Positions 17,955 through 29,009 of a stretch of DNA of 64,000 nt are shown here, piece after piece. The DNA is from Globisporangium splendens (Eukaryota > Oomycota > Peronosporomycetes > Pythiales > Pythiaceae): contig VFIW01000001.1 of NCBI GenBank assembly GCA_006386115.1, positions 124,001 through 188,000 of the forward strand, written 5' to 3'. Within the stretch, counting starts at the first letter, position 1. Every line of letters starts with the position of its first letter. The position numbers and the translations under genes are program-made. The notes under the pieces are model-generated. The model saw nothing but the letters and a program-made list of their open reading frames with translations, had not been told where the DNA came from and did not search any database.

Positions 17955-18360
17955 CGATCAATGGCCAGTTAGCTTGTTTACAAAGCTGGTAACGTATCAA
18001 TAGCACTTCCGCACGTTAGTCGCTTTGCTGCTTTCCTGGCATCATCCAGATCACGTCGGAGGCTATCGCCCATTGTCCTTGGGCACAATTTCTTGCAGCG
18101 GAAATCTGTACACTGCGTCTCATTTGTTGCCGCTGATTGGTGGGTGCGTACGAAGCCGCTCGCGCGTCTCCAAGACTCGATCGTCGCCACTCTGGATCAG
18201 CGTGATCTTGTAAACGTACGTGGAGTGATCGCCATCCGATCCAAACGGACAGGTTAAACGAGTCTACTCACTCACACACCAGAAAGCATCTCGTAAGTTC
18301 ACGTGAGTTTCAGAAAACTTAATGCTGGATAGATGACACACCACCACTCGATGAAGGACT

Positions 18361-19081
18361 TCAGTCAATGGGAAAATGACGAAGCACTAACAGTGCTAAT
18401 ACGAAGACTGTCTCAGATGACCTTGGCGCGTGGATCTGTCGATTTGTTTGACGCATGAGAGCTTGTTTTTCGTTTTCGTAGCGCTCAATCCACCGCCTTG
18501 CTTTTGCAATCTTCGTGCCGACGTTAACTTGCTCCCGGCTTAGCTCTGTTCGCTGGCGCGCAAGCTGATTGATTTGCTCTTTAATTTCGCCCAACTTTCG
18601 ATCCAAGACAGTCAAACGGTTTTCGGCGACAAACATGAGCGGAAACGCGAACTGCGTTGTCCACAGGCGCGAGCCGGTCGCATCCAGTCGAACTGTCAGG
18701 CGCAGTTGCAAATCGTCATTGTTTCCATTTCGGACCGAAATTCAAAACGCCTACCATTCTCGTTTCGAATGCTTGCTCTTGACCGAAATCCTTTCGCAGC
18801 TGGACGCGTACTCGGTCCGGTATCGGAACAACTCGTTGTCGGCCCAGACCAAATTCTGGGTCTGGACCGTGGAATTGGGTGAGTGTCAGTGCGTTGGGCG
18901 TCCACTTCGGTAATGAGACCACGATTTCCTTCCAACGAGCAGAGAAATGTGAAAATGAGATAAATTCAGGTTGGCGAGGCGAAAAGTCTAAACTGAGGTC
19001 AAATTGACAAACAGATTGACTGGAGAATGACTGGGTCGAGCTCTGGGGAGCAAAAGATGAATAGCAGAATTGGTCAACCAA
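18361..19081 (-). pseudogene. Family copy B, frameshifted
   Basis: Two minus-strand frames: 19081-18716, ending GVLNFGPKWKQ, and 18720-18361, with LQLRLTVRLDATGSRLWTTQF, AFPL and a coiled coil (LGEIKEQINQLARQRTELS). They overlap across a 1-base frame change near 18720, which makes this look like a broken gene. The motif and coiled-coil order are as in copies A and D. No intact start was found. It lies in a stretch with no other genes. Confidence 0.4.
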
Positions 19082-19299
19082 CCAAGCGGGATCTGAAACG
19101 TGGGCAATGAAAGCCGGTATCTTTCATTGAATTCTTCTTTGACTTTTTTGATTAAAAATTCACGATTCTTCCTTGGAAAACTCGTACGTGGTGCAGCTTG
19201 AGGAACAGATATCACTGACACCACATTTTTCGGTTGCCATGTCGAATCAGTAGCTCTAGAACCACTGCGCGCGAGTCTTCCAACTGAGAGCGCGGACAC

Positions 19300-21366
19300 T
19301 CAACGGGATCTGCTGGTGTCACTGGGAATGGTAATTCTCAAGTATCCCGCAACTTCAAACTTGACGGCAGTTTCTGCAGCAGGATGTACCTTTCGCTATA
19401 ACAGATCGATTTGCCTTGGGAAACTCACCTGAAATGCCAATGGAAGCTATGAGCAATGTAAGACGAACGTGTTAAAATCGCTAAAGCTCACTCGAGCAGC
19501 ATACTTTCAGTGCAAAATGCCAGTGCTCAATTCGTTCTGATCACGTCCGTGATGCGATGCGAGAATGTGTTTGAAATCGCACTCACTGGGGGAAAATGCA
19601 AAGCACACGTTTGCCTCAGAACCAGTGTGTCAAGTTCCAGTGACATAAATCCCATCGCATCCAGCAGAAAAGAAACGTGCACTCCGAAAATCTAGCACTT
19701 TCTCGTGGTTGTGCGCGCATGTTGTTTGTCGTAGTCACCTGGGACGTGGCAGCATTTGAAACTAGATGAGGCGGCATTGTGAGCATATTGCTTGCAGGTG
19801 CCGACACTCGCTGCCTCAGCCTATGGCTTCGATCCGCCAACGCTGTCAGAGTGAATGAATGGCGGCTAAATGCTCGTCGTGTCGAGTTTTGATGCAGGAC
19901 ATCATGGCCTTTCTGAACATTGAGACCATCCATTATTGCTGCAGTCCTACCTTCACCTGAGCCCGAAATCCTGCTCAAGTGTCAAGTCCACTCACATCCC
20001 ACCCAGCATTCTGACGCAGAACAAGAAGAAAAAAAGTCAAATCACCCAGGAGGTTGTTGAGGGGATCACGGAGGGACGCACTAATTGGATACAGGTGGCA
20101 TTTGCACGTGTGTCCAACACCTCCCCACAAAGTTTTCTTCTTCTTCAGAAAGAGAAAACGGAAAAAGTAAAAACGAAAAAATCCTTCCAAATGAATAAAC
20201 ATGTTGCTGCGTATTACGCTGCCTCAGATGTGCAGCATCACAACGCGACGCCCAGCAAGTGTGCAAAATGGCTCTGGCATTTGCACCTGCTCGTTTCGTG
20301 ATTACAGTTCACTGACACCGAGTGTTGATTGTACATTTTGGTGCAGAAACAGCCCATATTTTTATATCAGTACTCGGTTGAGACTCTTGCGCTTTGACTG
20401 CATGAACATCAACTGAATTAGTCGTTTCAATGCCATCATAACTTGAAATATAGTAACTATTTCAGCATGCGTTTAGTCTCTTGTCGCAGTTTGCTTGCGA
20501 GTAACGCCTCTCCACTTGTTTCGAATCTGACACCCCTACCCCTCTTCTTGACCAGCACTCTCAAGCATCCACACCCCCAACCGCACCATAAAACTCGCGA
20601 TGCAACCTACAACGACTGCCATTAATTGCTGCAGTTACCTGCAACACAACTCACTGTCTGTATTAAAAAAACATGTATACCACGAATCTGATATTAGATT
20701 ATAAAGGAAAGCCTGTGTGAGTTAGTGCGAACAACTGCACCCACAGCGTGCCACCTGCTGTCGTCACCACCAGCGAGCAAGCTGCTCTCGCTCTCTCTCT
20801 CCTTTGCTCGAAATTCGACACCTTCCGCCCATTCCACTTAGTCACTGCATCTGCACGCACGACCCCCCCCCCCCCCTCCCCCGCACATTCGCACATTCAC
20901 ACGCCACGTTCGTGTGCGTCCGTCTGTCTGTCTGTGTGTTCCCCAGTATTCGCCACCTCCAAGTGCGCACATCCATCAGCAACGTTCCGCGAGCTGTACG
21001 TGCGCGTTATTAACTTTTGCTTTTCTTTTCGGAAGAGAACGAGAAGAAAAGAAACCAGACGACCCTCGTGTCAGCACTCCAGGGGCAAATAAGGGCGGGA
21101 CGAGGAAGAAAAGCCGTGCGTTACCGTCTCCATACTTGTCGCCTTCCGGCCAGCATTACGCCGATAGATCCAGAAGAGCGAGCGAGTCAGGAGGCGGGCA
21201 GGGAGTTTCCAGTATTCCGTCTGTATCATTTGCTGCAACTGAGCGCGTGCGAGCCAATTGCGTCCCCGCGTTCGATCATTTCGTTCATATCTCACCACGT
21301 GTCGCAGTTCAAGTGGCGGATTAATCGCTCGCTGTTATCGACTGTGGGATAATTGCTATACGAATA
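19300..21366. other. Gene-free stretch and leader of the cyclase gene
   Basis: No convincing coding region on either strand. It contains a C run at about 20864-20877 and a T/C-rich stretch before the receptor-cyclase start. The last few hundred bases presumably hold the promoter and 5' UTR of the gene at 21367; I could not place the elements. Confidence 0.5.
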
Positions 21367-23349
21367 ATGGGGACTGACACACTTGCGATCAGTCTGCAGA
21401 AGCAGCACGAGGTCGCGATGGACACGACGTGGATGTTCGTCTACTGCGCGAGCCTCTTCTTCTCGTGCCTCGCCACCATGCTCGCCACGTGCCACATGCG
21501 CAAGCTTGGCGGCGACATGCTGCGCTCCACCGTGCGCTTCGTCATCGGCTGCTTCCTCTTCTCCAGTGCGCTGCACGCGCTCGCCGGCGGGCTCTTCTAC
21601 ACGTACCTGATCATCGAGACCGACCAGTTGGTGGCCAAGCAACAAGCGGAAGAAGACGCCGCGGCGAGCGCGGGATCGGCAGCGTCGGCGGCGCGAAGGC
21701 TGTTTTTTCAGGCCGCGATGGCAGGGTCCGTGGACGACACGGACTCAGACAACCCGATCGAGAGCATCGTGACGCCTGACCACCGCGACGACGGCGGCGA
21801 AGCCGCCTACATCACCAAGCTCACGCACGACGCCAGCCCGCTGTCCAACACGCTGACGTGCTTTTTGATGGCGCAGAACCTGTTTTTCCTGATGAGCGCG
21901 TACTGGATCTTCCTAGTGACGAGGGAGATTTTCAAGCTGGCGATGGCCACGATCGACCGCGGCGTGGACATTGAGCGCGCGACGATCCGGAAGTACGTGT
22001 GCCGCGCGATTGTGATCATCATCATCTTTCTCGGCGCGGGGCTCCCGATCGTGATCACGCAGAAAGGGTACAACCGCACGTACAAGTTTATGAGCATCTC
22101 GGAATTGATCATGATCATCGTGTCGGTGTTGTACGCAGCAGGGTCGCTCCTCGTGCTGCGATACTCAGGGAGAAAACACGAACACATCCACGGCATGCTC
22201 ATGGCGTCGCCGCTGTACCAGCGCCTGAAGCTCCTGCTCATCGTGTGCATCATCTTCACGCTGCCTTACTGTTTTCTGCAAGTCGCGTTGCTCGCGATGA
22301 GTGCCGACCAAGTCGACTGTGTGCCGGATTACATTGTCGGTCTCGCGACGATGCTGTACTACCTGTTTGGCGCAGCGCAGGCGCTCGTGATGGGAGGTAG
22401 TCAGCAGTGCTGCTTTCGAATGCTGTCACCGATCATCCCGACGCATATCCGCAATTCTCCAGAATGGGCCAACTTGCGCGCATCGAGGCGTCATGACTCC
22501 TATATGGGGCTAGAAGAAGCGACGCCACCTACGAACCCGGTCTTCGTCGTCACAGACATCGAGTCGTCGAGCGCGTTGTGGGCGCAGGCGCCGCCGCACG
22601 TGATCGACGTCGCGCAGCAGCTTCACGATGACCTTCTGCGCTCGCTGCTGCCAAAGTACAGCGGCTATGAGATCACGACAGTCGGCGATTCGTTCCAGCT
22701 CGCGTTCCACTCGATCCAGGACGCGGTCAACTACAGTTTGGACGTTCAGCTTCAGCTGCTGCAGGCAAAGTGGCCATCGGAGCTGGACGGTTTGGTAACG
22801 TCGACGAAGACCGAGTGGGCGATCGCATTGAAGCCACAGCCGATTTTCCGCGGGATACGCGTGCGCATGGGCATCCACGACACGAACGTCGACGAGGAAG
22901 GCAAGCTTATCATGCAGATCCATCCCGTGACAGGCAAGACGCTGTACATTGGCGCCTCGGAGCTCATCGGACGCGAGATTGGCGACATTGGCTTTGGCGG
23001 ACAGATCATCATGTCGAAGCGCATCGCAGCGTGGCTTCGAGGTAACGAAAAGAAGATCACGACGCCGTTTGCCGTGGATTATTACGATAACCACTCGGTG
23101 CAGCAGCTGGAAATGGACGTGGAACTGTACGAACTGACGCCGAAGGTGCTGGATGCGAGGCGAAAGGTGTTCCGCAAGCGACGCGGTCTGGAGGAAAGCC
23201 GCGTGATGGAAGAGAGCATCGCGAATTCGAGCGAGGCGCCCGAGACCGAGTCGACGACGGACGAGTCGGGGGGCGATTACCACAAACAGCGCACGCCCAC
23301 GGAAGCCATTCGTGCGGCACTGGGTGCCGTCACGTGGCGGAAAGGATGA
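21367..23349 (+). CDS. GPCR-like 7TM receptor fused to class III adenylyl/guanylyl cyclase
   Basis: Single-exon protein of 660 residues. Seven hydrophobic segments lie at about residues 22-42, 56-82, 158-188, 210-232, 243-266, 286-310 and 320-342. A cytoplasmic class III nucleotide cyclase domain follows at about 390-590, with VTDIESSSALW (first metal-binding Asp), TVGDSFQLAF (second Asp), VRMGIHDT and FGGQIIMSKRIAAW. It should make cAMP (or cGMP) at a membrane in response to a ligand. Receptors fused to cyclase, kinase or phosphatase domains are a known oomycete peculiarity (GPCR bigrams). The loop between TM2 and TM3 is long and Ala/Asp-rich. The C-terminal tail (600-660) is Glu/Ser-rich and probably disordered. 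The ATG chosen is the first in frame; a second (residue 18) is possible. No intron was detected. Confidence 0.88.
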   Translation: MGTDTLAISLQKQHEVAMDTTWMFVYCASLFFSCLATMLATCHMRKLGGDMLRSTVRFVIGCFLFSSALHALAGGLFYTYLIIETDQLVAKQQAEEDAAASAGSAASAARRLFFQAAMAGSVDDTDSDNPIESIVTPDHRDDGGEAAYITKLTHDASPLSNTLTCFLMAQNLFFLMSAYWIFLVTREIFKLAMATIDRGVDIERATIRKYVCRAIVIIIIFLGAGLPIVITQKGYNRTYKFMSISELIMIIVSVLYAAGSLLVLRYSGRKHEHIHGMLMASPLYQRLKLLLIVCIIFTLPYCFLQVALLAMSADQVDCVPDYIVGLATMLYYLFGAAQALVMGGSQQCCFRMLSPIIPTHIRNSPEWANLRASRRHDSYMGLEEATPPTNPVFVVTDIESSSALWAQAPPHVIDVAQQLHDDLLRSLLPKYSGYEITTVGDSFQLAFHSIQDAVNYSLDVQLQLLQAKWPSELDGLVTSTKTEWAIALKPQPIFRGIRVRMGIHDTNVDEEGKLIMQIHPVTGKTLYIGASELIGREIGDIGFGGQIIMSKRIAAWLRGNEKKITTPFAVDYYDNHSVQQLEMDVELYELTPKVLDARRKVFRKRRGLEESRVMEESIANSSEAPETESTTDESGGDYHKQRTPTEAIRAALGAVTWRKG

Positions 23350-23431
23350 AGAAAGTGCGCACAACAAAAGATATAGAGGATTTTATTATTTATTATTATT
23401 GATCAATCGAGAAAGGAGTTTTTGTAGAAGC

Positions 23432-24879
23432 TCACTTGCGGGTCTTTCTCGTTGGCGGCGATGATGAACGCAGTTGAGCGAACGCGCGGGCTAGCAGCTG
23501 CTTCTTGAAGAGCGCGTCGAGCTTGGCGAGCGCCGCGGTGTCGTGGCGTTTGTGCTCCGTGACCAGCAAGCGTATGCCCGCGACGAGCAGGTCGCGCGTT
23601 TTCTGCGACTCTGCCTCAAACACGAGCGAGGCTTTGCCGTTGTCCAGCAAGAACGCGACGCTCACGTCCAGGTTGTCCAGGAGCGCAGCAGTGTTATCGT
23701 CGCTGTCTTCTAGGATCGAAGCCGTGATGCGGCGAATGTTGAGGATGAAGAGCTTGACAGATTTCTTCTTTGACGACGTGCTGTTGGTACTCATGCTGTC
23801 GTTTGCTGCAGATGACGAGCTCTCGAAGATCACGAATCTCGAGTCGGCGTCCTTGAGACGCAGCGTGCGGTTCTTCATGACGCCCTTCGACGCGTGGTAC
23901 CGCAGCTTGAAGCCTTTCACGAGCAGCTTCTTGAAATGCTGGACCAGCTCCTTGCTTTTCTCCTGGCGAGACGAGGTTGTTGACGATGGCGGTGCAGACG
24001 GTGGTGGTGACGACGATACGTTCTTCTTGTTCTTAGAAATTGGCTTTTCCTCGGATCGATGGTCTGATTTGGCTTGTTTTGACGATTTGCTAGGAGGTTT
24101 CCCTTGAGAGCAGTGATGATCTTCACGACTGTCGCCGTGTTTGCTCTCGGAAACGTGATCTTGAGTGCTCTTCGCATGGGGAATGTGAGTTGGAGCGTCC
24201 GCCTCAATAGTTTTCGTGTGCTTCGGTTGAGCGTCATTTTCGCTTTTCGCTTCCGCGCTGAAGATGGAAAAGAAGGACGGGACCCGAACTTCGTTGGAGC
24301 TTGGTGGCGGTGCCGAGGCTGGCTTTCCAAATGCTTGTTGCACGATCTGGGCGGCGACGTACTGCTGTCCCTGAGCGACGACGCCGGAACTTCGTTGCAG
24401 CGCGAGGATCGCAGTGTCTTTGCACATTTGCATCATGGTCTCGCTTGCTTTGCGCTTCAGGTCGTTGATCGTCGAGTCGATCACTTCCTCGTGCTGGATG
24501 AACGTTGGCGCGAGCCATTTCTCGTGCAAGATCCTCGCACCGTTGTACGAAGGCAGCACTAGCCACGCGAGCAGCGCAATCTTGGCCTCGTAGTAGAACG
24601 ACACCCAAGCGATAATCGTGTCTCCGACCATCTCCACGACGCAGAACAGCGCATTCACGGTCCTAAGTATGGGGAAATTCACGAACGTTTGCTGAATATC
24701 AAGCGCTAGAAAGCAAAAATGTAAAACGAAGAGCGGCAGATGGTCTACCAGAACGTGATCCACTGCATGAGTTCATGCTTGCTCTTGACGTGTAGGGCTT
24801 GCACCGACGCGTACACGGGGTAGATGTACCCGATCCCGAGACACACGTGGCTCGCCACCCAGCGACCAAGCAACCCCAT
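23432..24879 (-). CDS. TB2/DP1/HVA22 (REEP/Yop1-like) protein with PH-like C-terminus
   Basis: Predicted exons 24879-24749 and 24662-23432 (intron 24663-24748, GTAGAC...TTAG), 453 residues. The splice joins QWITFW to [14 protein letters not shown], which restores the DP1 domain (residues 1-100): [14 protein letters not shown], then [21 protein letters not shown] and the HEKWLAPTF end. Proteins of this family shape tubular ER by hairpin insertion. The middle (about 150-270) is Ser/Lys/Pro-rich and disordered. The C-terminal about 150 residues, beginning [15 protein letters not shown] and containing [16 protein letters not shown], resemble a PH-type lipid-binding fold. The DP1 plus PH-like combination is unusual. 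It converges with the cyclase gene, 82 bp apart. Confidence 0.85.
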
Positions 24880-25991
24880 AATCAACCGAGTATGCGGCGC
24901 ACTCCAAGCTGTAAATTCGCAGCTTCAGGCCGATCGGAGAGTGAAAGGTGCGCGGTTTCCCTGAGATCCAAATGGAGAGCATTCTTTTTTGCTTCTATAT
25001 TTGCGATCTCACCTCCTTGACGAGTTGCTGCCAGCCTCAGGTTTCAAGAAAAGCTTGTTTCTTCTTCTTCTTCAGCTGCTCAAGAGAGGCACTGGCTGGG
25101 TTTATTTATGCTCCATCCAGCTATTCGTGGCAGTTAATGGCGTGATGCACAAAGGTACGCTGCGCTTCATGAACAGATACTGGGTCAATAGCTGTGTGGC
25201 GAGTATGATGATCGTGTGTGTATTGCTTGACGTCTTCTGCTAGCGTTGCAACAGTCAAACCGAGGCTGCTGGCAGTCAACACGTGCTCGTAAGATAGACG
25301 TCGTGGCAACTACCTCAGCGTGGTTCCCAGCGCCATTCTGGTACAATTCGAGCTCCACAATCATCACATTTGCAGTGCCTGGCACCAATTGCTCCAAGAT
25401 GTCCAAGCAAATCAGCAAGCAAAGACGCGTCAGCAATCGATAACCGACAGGGCAAAAGGCAATGCCATGGGACTCACAACTAAACCCGCGGATTCAAGTA
25501 CGAGGGACGAAGAAAGCTCAGACCAATGTGACACAATGGCTGCGATGCTGTCATCTATGCACAACCTGCTCAGGATTCACCGAGTCAATGTCAAGTGCTG
25601 CCAGTTTTCCGCAATAAAGACGCGTGACTCGTGACCAACCATTTCTGCGCGTACAGTGCGTCTTCATTGTGCCGCAATCTGTCGCCACGATTTCTATCTA
25701 AAGGCAACATCGATGTACCGTTTACGGTGGAATGTTTCGAATCCTTCAAATTCAGATTCCCAATTTCCTGCGCTTGTTTTGCCCGAGTTCACAGATCCAA
25801 CTGCAGCTGAAAATGAAGACATTGTGTGCGTGGAGTCGAGCGAGAGCGGAGTCGTCAAAAGTTAAGCGACAGCCATCACCATCATACGCTTCAACAGCAC
25901 AAAACTACACAATGACCATCAAATGTGTCCATTTGATTGGTTGGTATGTGCGTGTGCTGTGCAAGTTTCTCTTGTTACTGCTGGCAGACGT
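24880..25991. other. Intergenic, no supported gene
   Basis: Only short ORFs without recognisable motifs on either strand. The part next to 24879 should contain the promoter of the DP1 gene. Confidence 0.5.
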
Positions 25992-26633
25992 TCAGATTCG
26001 CACATGTGCCTCTTCCAAACTGCCCAAGTCGATGTCGCTGCTTTCTTCGCCGTCTTCATCGTCGTCATCACTGACTTCCACTGGTGTGTCGTGCCATCGC
26101 CTCGATCCACCGTCCTCAATGATCAATATGGGATTCCTTCTCGTCCCCAGTCGAGGTTGTGGCGCCACCAACTCTGGAGTCAAACGCTCCATGGGGAACG
26201 TGTACGTTAGTTCCCAGCTTCGTCCGCATATTGTCGCGATGACCGTCATGATCAAGTATTTCTTGCCAAACACATTGCGCAGCACGGGGTGTGGGGCTGG
26301 GAGCTCCGATGGGACGTTGGTGGACTCCTCCAGCCAGTCCGCGACGGCAAGCAGCACTCTCTTGTCTGGAATCAACGTGCCGTTCCGCGTAAACTTGGCG
26401 TAGTCAGTCACGACACATTCCCTGCACGGATGGACGAAGTTCAAGTCGATCAGTACACTGGGGTTTTGTAAACGCTGCGACAGTGATTGCCAGACGTACC
26501 ACTGCTGCTTGGCTTCTCGGTCATGCAACCAGATCACGCCGAAGTCGGAGCGCGTCGGCAATTCGACGCAGAACTGGTACATCCGCCCCTGCAGAAGCGC
26601 CACGCCCTCGATAGATGCCAGACCGTCTTCCAT
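25992..26633 (-). CDS. Family copy C, apparently intact
   Basis: 213 codons from ATG 26633 to a stop, uninterrupted. The N-terminal 150 residues look like a folded head (YQFCVELPTRSDFGVIWLHD, QQWYVWQSL, LLAVADWLEES) ending in SWELTYTFPM, the motif shared with copies A, B, D, E and F. Unlike A, B and D, no coiled coil follows; the tail is a short acidic segment (SDDDDEDGEE). The family and function are unknown. The uninterrupted frame and clean ATG make this the best candidate for a working member of the cluster. Confidence 0.5.
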   Translation of the reverse strand: MEDGLASIEGVALLQGRMYQFCVELPTRSDFGVIWLHDREAKQQWYVWQSLSQRLQNPSVLIDLNFVHPCRECVVTDYAKFTRNGTLIPDKRVLLAVADWLEESTNVPSELPAPHPVLRNVFGKKYLIMTVIATICGRSWELTYTFPMERLTPELVAPQPRLGTRRNPILIIEDGGSRRWHDTPVEVSDDDDEDGEESSDIDLGSLEEAHVRI

Positions 26634-26694
26634 GCCGATGACGATTGCGTTGCACAGTCTTCAAGAGACCAACTGGCAATCTGTCTGTCTAGTC

Positions 26695-26722
26695 GAGTGT
26701 GTGTGTGTGGGGGGGGGGGGGG
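26695..26722. repeat. (GT)n followed by a G run
   Basis: A GT dinucleotide tract runs into an uninterrupted run of about 14 G. It lies just upstream of copy C, so it might affect its promoter. A G run of this length is also prone to assembly error. Confidence 0.85.
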
Positions 26723-27706
26723 TATTGCGAAGCGCACCTGGTTGACGGAGTAAGACCGTTGTGAGCTACCATTTCCAACTGGCGCTTTGCTCAACTAGAG
26801 CGAACAAATTGACAGGCGTGATGAAGTGGTACGTCACAGAATGAAAAATGAAGACCGTTTTTACCAGCGTATTGGCACTGAAGACAAACGCATTTGACTC
26901 GCGAGCCTGCGCAGCTGCAGCATCATGCGACATGAACGACACCGACGTCATTAATGTCGCCAAAGACTTCTAAAGTGTATTGCGTTACGCCACACAAACA
27001 GTGGGCAAGACGATCCAGCTTCAGGTGGCTACATTCAGTTCAAGTGTATCCAAGCGTGTAGAGGGGTGGCACATTGACGTTTCGCTTCAACATACCCAAG
27101 GAAGCACGGATCTCCAAACTGGATGGATACACTTCGTGCATTTTGTCTGCTTTGCGGAGAGTGTAGCCATCCATCCAGCTGGTCAAGAAGCGCATGCAGA
27201 TCTCAACTGATATGGGTGTCTTCTGTCTGGCGTGTGCGCGATCCAGAGTCTTGCGCTTGGTTTCCTGCACTGACTCCATTGCCAGCGAGAACGCGTTGCA
27301 CTTTGATTTGCATTCTGCACCCGTGAATTTTCCGCGCGCTGAAACAAGCAGTTTGCTCCAGAATGTGGACAAACATCGTCAGTAAGTTTCGAGCGCTGCT
27401 TGGCGGGCCATTTGGTGCGCTTGCAAAGGTTATGTGTCGTCACGAATTCGTCCCTAGGAACAAGACCAAGATGCTCCAGTCGTTCCTCCCAATTACTCAA
27501 AACAGTCATTGCGGCAAGTTGGCTGCCAGTGAGAACGCTTGGCAACGCTGGGCGAGACAGCAGAGTGCCTTCCAATTGTAACTCATTGGCACCAGCATTT
27601 CGACTGATTGCTTTGACGCAAACAATGGCAGAAGAGAAGACAGCAACTTGCAGCTTTCGCTCGGTCTGAAGATCCAAGTGAGAAGGGTTTCAAGGAAACT
27701 GGCATT

Positions 27707-28440
27707 GTGCTGGTGTCGACAAACGATCACCAAGAGTCCATCGCTTACGCTAAATGGAATCCAGACAAGAGTGAAGTTCAGCAGCGTGGGGAACACAATT
27801 CGTACCTCACAAAGCATCTGTCGGACGTTCTCGCATCCAGCAAGCTTCAGGTGCTGGGCGTAGCCAAGCGCAATCGTCTGTTGGATATGAAGCTCCCCGG
27901 TACATCGATTCGGCTTGTTGGGTCCACAGATGCCCTCATAGTGGACAGCAATGACCGGTGCAAGTCGTATGACTTCAAGACCCTAAATGGCGATCGTGTG
28001 ATGGTCGAAGTGAAAAAGCTTTCTTGTTGTTCCACTGGCGACATGCATGTTAGGGTCCAGCTCGCTGCGATGAATCTCTCAATCAAGGAGAAAGGTGTTT
28101 TCGCGTTACAGACGCAATTTGTTGGTGCTCAAAGTGCCGATTTTGCTTTCACAAAATGAGTACACGTGGAAGCAAGAGTACAGATTTCCCATGGCACCTG
28201 TGGAATCTGTCAGGAGTCTTCGTTCTGCATTTGAGGCATCGCGAAAAAGAGTGAGAAATTTGCACTCGGAGTTGCAAGTCGCACAGGAAGAGACCGCCGA
28301 TCTCAAATCGCGACTTGCTGCGGTGGTCCAACACGCGCAGCCGAGAGTTGAGGTCAACAACGACGGGAACGACGATTGCTCCAGCCCACCGAAGAAGCGT
28401 CCTCTTCTTTCGACCGGCACCCAACCACAACCCACCTGAT
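27707..28440 (+). pseudogene. Family copy D, two overlapping frames
   Basis: The first frame (27707-28159) encodes a head-like region (SNDRCKSYDFKTL, GDMHVRVQLAAMNLS) and stops. The second frame (open at 28095-28439) carries LLVLKVPILLSQNEYTWKQE, YRFPMAPV and a coiled coil (RKRVRNLHSELQVAQEETA) ending in an SPPKKRP basic tail. The two overlap by about 65 bp, so either a frameshift or an unrecognised intron joins them. Gene order and motif are as in copy A. Confidence 0.42.
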
Positions 28441-28749
28441 TTGCACAAGAATCTGTACGAGGAGTAATTAACATGTGCCAGTCCAATCGCTGATAGCGAC
28501 TTACAATGTGGGCTCAATGCAAGATAATGAAACTAATCCACTGCTCGCAATAGCCATAGGCGTCTGTCACGTATTCTACAAGCACCTATCCATCATATTG
28601 CAACAGGTCAACGTTTTCAACTCTAGTGAACGCTCTTTGTTTCTTCACCACTTTGACCTGCCTGTGAGTCTGCTTGCGGGAAAAATTTACCTCAAGAAGA
28701 TTTCTCACAGGGAGTACGAGAACAAGAAGATCGAAGATTTTGCGTCACC

Positions 28750-29006
28750 TGGGACAGTCCTCCCAACAGATGAGCTTGGCCACGTTGGGCACGGACCATG
28801 AGAATGCCTGCAAGCTTACTTTGGATGGGGAGATGCTGGTGCTTAAAATGCCCATTTCGCTTGCATGTAGCACACACCCATGGAACCAAGAGCTCAAATT
28901 CGCCATGGCGGTTGGATCGGTGGTGCGACAACGATTAGAGTGTAAAACGTCACGAGATTCAGTGGAAAACTACACTCCGAGTCGCAAGCTGCGCGAGACG
29001 AGATAA
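28750..29006 (+). pseudogene. Family copy E, truncated
   Basis: A fragment just downstream of copy D on the same strand, with MLVLKMPISLACSTHPWNQE and LKFAMAVGSVV, clearly parallel to LLVLKVPILLSQNEYTWKQE in copy D. The coiled coil that should follow is cut short by a stop at 29006. Best read as a decayed tandem duplicate. Confidence 0.4.
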
Positions 29007-29009
29007 TTG

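Noticed and set aside
22510..23367. 285-codon minus-strand ORF over the cyclase domain
   Set aside because: Arg/Leu-rich shadow of a high-GC coding region with no motifs of its own.
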